Below are positions 31,273 to 33,454 of a stretch of 33,454 bases of DNA, in pieces. How positions within the stretch are numbered: position 1 is the stretch's first letter; the number at the start of each line of letters is the position of its first letter. Source of the DNA: JADLBR01 sp020847615 (lineage in GTDB: Bacteria; Verrucomicrobiota; Verrucomicrobiia; JADLBR01); assembly GCA_026646655.1 (NCBI GenBank), contig JAPKHT010000056.1, forward strand, positions 1 through 33,454, read 5' to 3'. The notes beneath the pieces are model-generated. The model had not been told where the DNA came from. It did no database searches and saw only the letters and a list, made by a program, of their open reading frames with translations. The translations under genes were made by a program, and so were the position numbers.

Positions 31273-31656
31273 ATGCAGTCGCGAGCCATCGAATCGACCG
31301 GGGCACCCAGGGCGGTGGGGCCCTATTCCCAGGGCGTTGTTGCGGGGGATCTCGTGTTCCTCTCGGGGCAGATCCCGATCGATCCGGCGACCGGCCGGTT
31401 GGTGGAAGGTGATGTGGCCGCGCAGGCGCGACGGGTCTTGGAGAATATCGTCGCGGTCTTGGGCGAGGAGGGGCTCGGCTTAAAGGACGTGGTGAAATCC
31501 ACCGTTTTTCTAACCGACATGGGGGATTTCGCGGCGATGAATGGGGTGTATGCGGAGTTCTTCGGCGCGTGGAAACCGGCGCGGAGCACCATCGGGGTCG
31601 CGGCATTGCCGCTGGGGGCGCGGGTGGAGATCGAGGTTGTCGCGCGACGCGCCTGA
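31273..31656 (+). CDS. ridA: RidA family enamine/imine deaminase
   Basis: 127 aa, the standard length. RidA hydrolyses reactive 2-aminoacrylate-type enamines made by PLP enzymes. The family landmarks are GPYSQGV (16-22, with Tyr18), FLSGQIPIDPATG (29-41), and PARSTIGVAALPLGARVEIE (102-121) with the substrate-binding Arg104 and Glu119. I chose the ATG at 31273 because it gives the normal N-terminus. An open frame extends 72 bases upstream, but it lacks family similarity. The stop codon lies in GCCTGAAGGCGGC, a 13-mer that is also the core of the long dispersed repeat. Confidence 0.94.
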   Translation: MQSRAIESTGAPRAVGPYSQGVVAGDLVFLSGQIPIDPATGRLVEGDVAAQARRVLENIVAVLGEEGLGLKDVVKSTVFLTDMGDFAAMNGVYAEFFGAWKPARSTIGVAALPLGARVEIEVVARRA

Positions 31657-31691
31657 AGGCGGCGCCCTTTGGCAACCTTTTCCGGCAAGAG

Positions 31692-31710
31692 TGCCTTCTA
31701 TCTGAAGGCA
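31692..31710. repeat. small inverted repeat after ridA
   Basis: TGCCTTC and GAAGGCA form a perfect 7-bp stem around TATCT. It resembles the TGCCTTCAGGCA cores of the long repeat family. There is no T-run. Confidence 0.5.
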
Positions 31711-31833
31711 AGAGACTTGCGGGGGACGAGTAGGATTGCCCTGGACCGGCGCGGTTGTCCCCGCGTGGCAAGGAGGCGATTTCGATTCAACATTTCTCGG
31801 CGACATGTACAGTGCGCCACGGTGAAACCGACG

Positions 31834-32781
31834 ATGAAGCGGTCCGAGCGGCCCGGGTTGGGGGTGCGCCGGGTGGTCGGGGGCTTGATCGGCGAAGTGG
31901 TTGCGGGGGAAGGACCCGAGGACGGGGTTGAGCACGTGCATGGCCTGCGCACGACCATCAAGAGGTTGCGGGCCTACCTGCAGTTGGTCCGTTCGAATCT
32001 GGAGGATGCGTACTTTCTTGAGAAGAATGCGGCGCTGCGGGATTCCGCGCAGGGGCTGGCGCATTTCCGTGATCGGGCGGTGATTTTGCAGACGGCGGAC
32101 GATTTGCTGGAGGGGGCCCGGAAGCCGGGATTGCGGGAGGCGCTCCAGGCCATGCGGTCGTTTTTGGACGGGGTGCTGCCCGCCGGTGGGGGCGCGGACA
32201 CTGTCCGGAGGGCGGCGCAGGATGCCGAAGCGACATTGCAGGCGATGGCCGCGTCGTTTGAGGGGCAGGCGCTGGAGGCCTCGGGCTGGCAGATGTTGCA
32301 GGGCGGCCTGAGGCGGACCTATCGGAAGGCGCGTCGGCTGATGAGGCGATGGCGTGAATCGGGGCTGATCGCCGACGCCCACGAGTGGCGAAAGTTCAGC
32401 AAGTACCTGATGTTCCAGATCCAGCTCGTGGAGAAGGCGTGGCCCGAGCAGTTGCGCAAGCTGCGGAAGCGGCTGAGTCGGCTGGAGACGTACCTCGGGA
32501 AGGCGCATGATCTGGACATGCTTGAGGCCGCGTTCATGGCGATGGCCCCGGAGTGCGACATGGATACCGACGCGTGCCGGATGGTGAGGGACGCCATGGC
32601 GCGGAGGCGCAAGTTTCTGGTGCGGCAGGCGGGGAAGCTGGGGGGCAGGATATTTGACGATCCGCCGAAGGATTTCGTGGATGAGATCCGCAAGAGGTGG
32701 CGCCGGTGGAACCGCACGGGCCGGGGGCCGCGGGCAGCAAGCGGGGTGGCGCCGGGCGGTGGCGGCGAACCTGCGGCGTGA
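31834..32781 (+). CDS. CHAD domain protein
   Basis: 315 aa from the ATG at 31834; a GTG at 31822 in the same frame is an equal alternative and neither has a clear ribosome binding site. The CHAD domain is a helical bundle with conserved His and basic residues that binds polyphosphate. The first repeat is seen as VHGLRTTIKRLRAYLQLV (35-52) and the second around AHEWRKFSKYLMFQIQLV, followed by LETYLGKAHDLDML. The C-terminal ~25 residues are Arg- then Gly/Ala-rich and variable. No CYTH domain is attached, and no polyphosphate kinase is nearby, although the window holds a full phosphate-uptake operon. The downstream gene starts 3 bases after the stop. Confidence 0.85.
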   Translation: MKRSERPGLGVRRVVGGLIGEVVAGEGPEDGVEHVHGLRTTIKRLRAYLQLVRSNLEDAYFLEKNAALRDSAQGLAHFRDRAVILQTADDLLEGARKPGLREALQAMRSFLDGVLPAGGGADTVRRAAQDAEATLQAMAASFEGQALEASGWQMLQGGLRRTYRKARRLMRRWRESGLIADAHEWRKFSKYLMFQIQLVEKAWPEQLRKLRKRLSRLETYLGKAHDLDMLEAAFMAMAPECDMDTDACRMVRDAMARRRKFLVRQAGKLGGRIFDDPPKDFVDEIRKRWRRWNRTGRGPRAASGVAPGGGGEPAA

Positions 32782-32784
32782 TCG

Positions 32785-33102
32785 ATGAGCGTTGACCCGG
32801 TGCTGGTGGGCTTGCTGGTTTGCCCGGAGACGCGCCAGGCGTTGCGCCCGGCAGACCCGGCGACGGTGGTGTTACTCAATGCGGCGATCGCGATGGGGCG
32901 GGCGAGGAACCGGGGGGGCGAGGTGGTGCACGATGCGGTGGACGGGGCGCTGGTGCGCGAGGACGGGGCCGTGTGCTATCTGGTGCGCGAAGGCATCCCC
33001 CGGATGCTGGCGGACGAGGCCGTGAATCTGCCCCTAGGAGTTTGTCGGACTTCGTCCGGCAAACTCCTAGGGCAAAACCGCCTTTTGCCTGAATATGAAT
33101 AG
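32785..33102 (+). CDS. Trm112-like small protein with a repeat-encoded C-terminus
   Basis: 105 aa. The N-terminal part (MSVDPVLVGLLVCPETRQAL) and the end of the core (AVCYLVREGIPRMLADEAV, 62-80) follow the Trm112/YcaR (UPF0434) pattern of small zinc-ribbon-like proteins that activate methyltransferases in eukaryotes and archaea. Only Cys13 and Cys64 remain of the usual four zinc ligands. Homologues in PVC bacteria normally end shortly after DEAV. Here a palindromic repeat (33032-33072) begins at about residue 83 and is read in frame (PLGVCRTSSGKLLG), adding roughly 20 residues up to the stop. It lies 3 bases after the CHAD gene and is probably co-transcribed. The function in this organism is unknown. 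Confidence 0.75.
   Translation: MSVDPVLVGLLVCPETRQALRPADPATVVLLNAAIAMGRARNRGGEVVHDAVDGALVREDGAVCYLVREGIPRMLADEAVNLPLGVCRTSSGKLLGQNRLLPEYE
33032..33072. repeat. CTAG-bounded palindrome inside the Trm112-like gene
   Basis: A near-perfect 19-bp stem, CCCTAGGAGTTTGTCGGAC against GTCCGGCAAACTCCTAGGG, with one wobble pair and a TTC loop. It is the best-preserved member of the family also seen at 388-426 and 27509-27541, and is translated as part of the upstream gene. Confidence 0.9.
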
Positions 33103-33199
33103 GTTACAAAGGATGCCGCAAAGTGGGGACCATCCGGATGGAACCTTGCGGTGCGCTCTGGGCCACCGTCATAACTATTTATGGTTAAGGCGGTTTTGC
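33072..33199. repeat. flanking inverted repeat between two palindromes
   Basis: GCAAAACCGCC (33072-33082) is repeated in inverted form as GGCGGTTTTGC (33189-33199). The left copy can also pair locally with TTTTGCC to form a small hairpin. Together with the palindromes on either side this makes a nested, symmetric array. The interior (33083-33188) has no gene; it contains the palindrome CCATCCGGATGG. Confidence 0.7.
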
Positions 33200-33202
33200 T
33201 TT

Positions 33203-33235
33203 CTAGCCGCCTGGCGGAGTCCGACAGGCGGCTAG
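33203..33235. repeat. CTAG-bounded palindrome, variant
   Basis: CTAGCCGCCTG pairs with CAGGCGGCTAG, and the centre continues as CGGA/TCCG with one mismatch. The CTAG ends and the GTCCGACA core resemble the 388-426 family, so it may be a variant of it. Confidence 0.75.
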
Positions 33236-33278
33236 CCCGGACATTTCACAGCCTTGCGGGCTGTGAAGTGTCCGGGCT
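33234..33278. repeat. strong 20-bp hairpin
   Basis: AGCCCGGACATTTCACAGCC (33234-33253) pairs with its complement at 33259-33278, with one wobble and a 5-base loop. Part of one arm (TGAAATGTCCGGGCT) recurs at 124-138 next to the long dispersed repeat, so this too is a dispersed element. Confidence 0.85.
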
Positions 33279-33428
33279 CTGGGAAATCCGCGCGATAGCA
33301 ACAGGTTGGGATGGAGACGCGCGCTCCCAAACGCCATTTTTCGAAATCACAAACTGTTGGCCGCGTTTCCAGTGCCGAAAACCGATCGGGGACACGTATT
33401 TCAGAGCGCGGTTTTCCTTTGAGCCTGC

Positions 33429-33454
33429 ATATTTCGCGCATGCGCGTGAAATAT
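33429..33454. repeat. near-perfect palindrome at the window edge
   Basis: A 26-base palindrome with A+T-rich ends (ATATTTC/GAAATAT) and a GCGCATGCGC-like centre. It may continue beyond the window; an operator or part of a larger element is possible. Confidence 0.5.

Larger units (their letters stand above)
33103..33454. other. gene-free right end, inverted-repeat-rich
   Basis: 352 bases with visibly lower G+C than the rest of the window and no credible gene. A 69-codon open frame on the minus strand (33232-33441) begins in one palindrome and ends in another and is not convincing. Three or more inverted repeats are listed separately. Confidence 0.6.

Noticed and set aside
33032..33278. CRISPR array
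   Set aside because: The repeats are palindromes of different families with irregular spacing, and no cas genes are present in the window.
33232..33441. A 69-codon minus-strand frame at the right end
   Set aside because: It begins and ends in palindromic repeats, has no ribosome binding site and shows no recognisable motif. It cannot be excluded but is not supported.

Overview
The window looks like a chromosomal segment of a high-G+C bacterium (about two thirds G+C by eye), most likely a member of the Verrucomicrobiota or a close PVC relative. This is inferred from the mix of families: a DUF4912 protein, a FecR-domain secreted protein, a DUF6268-like outer-membrane barrel, a long U32 peptidase/hydroxylase, citramalate synthase, and dispersed CTAG-bounded and GCCGCCTTCAGGCGGC-type palindromic repeats. 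Most genes carry core functions. I see no phage, IS transposase, CRISPR array or toxin-antitoxin genes.

Layout. 1-421: no gene, but a copy of a ~150-bp dispersed repeat and a palindrome that supplies the last stop codon of the pst operon. 422-5949 (minus strand): a complete phosphate-uptake operon in the order phoU-pstS-pstC-pstA-pstB2-pstB1. It has two unusual properties. PhoU is fused to an arsenate-reductase/LMW-phosphatase-like domain that has lost its catalytic cysteine, and the two tandem ATPases carry complementary losses in their ATP-site motifs. 5950-6271: shared upstream region with a Pho-box-like array facing the operon and a good sigma70-type promoter for tRNA-Pro(CGG). 6272-13133 (plus): tRNA-Pro, U32 family protein, NAD synthetase, GT39-type membrane glycosyltransferase, outer-membrane barrel protein. 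13134-13516: a hairpin and an inverted copy of the long repeat. 13517-14077 (minus): ruvC. 14128-17410 (plus): small secreted protein, a LeuT-like Na+ symporter with a MetS-like small subunit, and a DUF4912 protein. 17481-24860 (plus): smc, a primary-type sigma factor, hrpB helicase. 24826-25326 (minus): a Jag/KhpB-like RNA-binding protein converging on hrpB. 25435-27486 (plus): FecR-domain protein. 27541-29121 (minus): cimA. 29260-30990 (plus): malQ. 30991-31272: third copy of the long repeat. 31273-33102 (plus): ridA, a CHAD-domain protein and a Trm112-like protein whose C-terminus is encoded by an inserted palindrome. 33103-33454: gene-free, A+T-richer and full of inverted repeats.

Working together: the clearest functional unit is the pst operon. 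A lipoprotein PstS, permeases PstC/PstA and a probably heterodimeric PstB1/PstB2 motor would import phosphate, and a PhoU with an oxyanion-pocket pseudoenzyme would link uptake to signalling. Two linked themes run through the non-coding DNA. Palindromes of one family sit on or at gene 3' ends. Several genes have a sigma70-type promoter placed so close to the start codon that the mRNA should be leaderless or nearly so.

All calls come from reading the sequence and from family knowledge; no database search was run. Gene starts are choices from sequence context and are marked where ambiguous.
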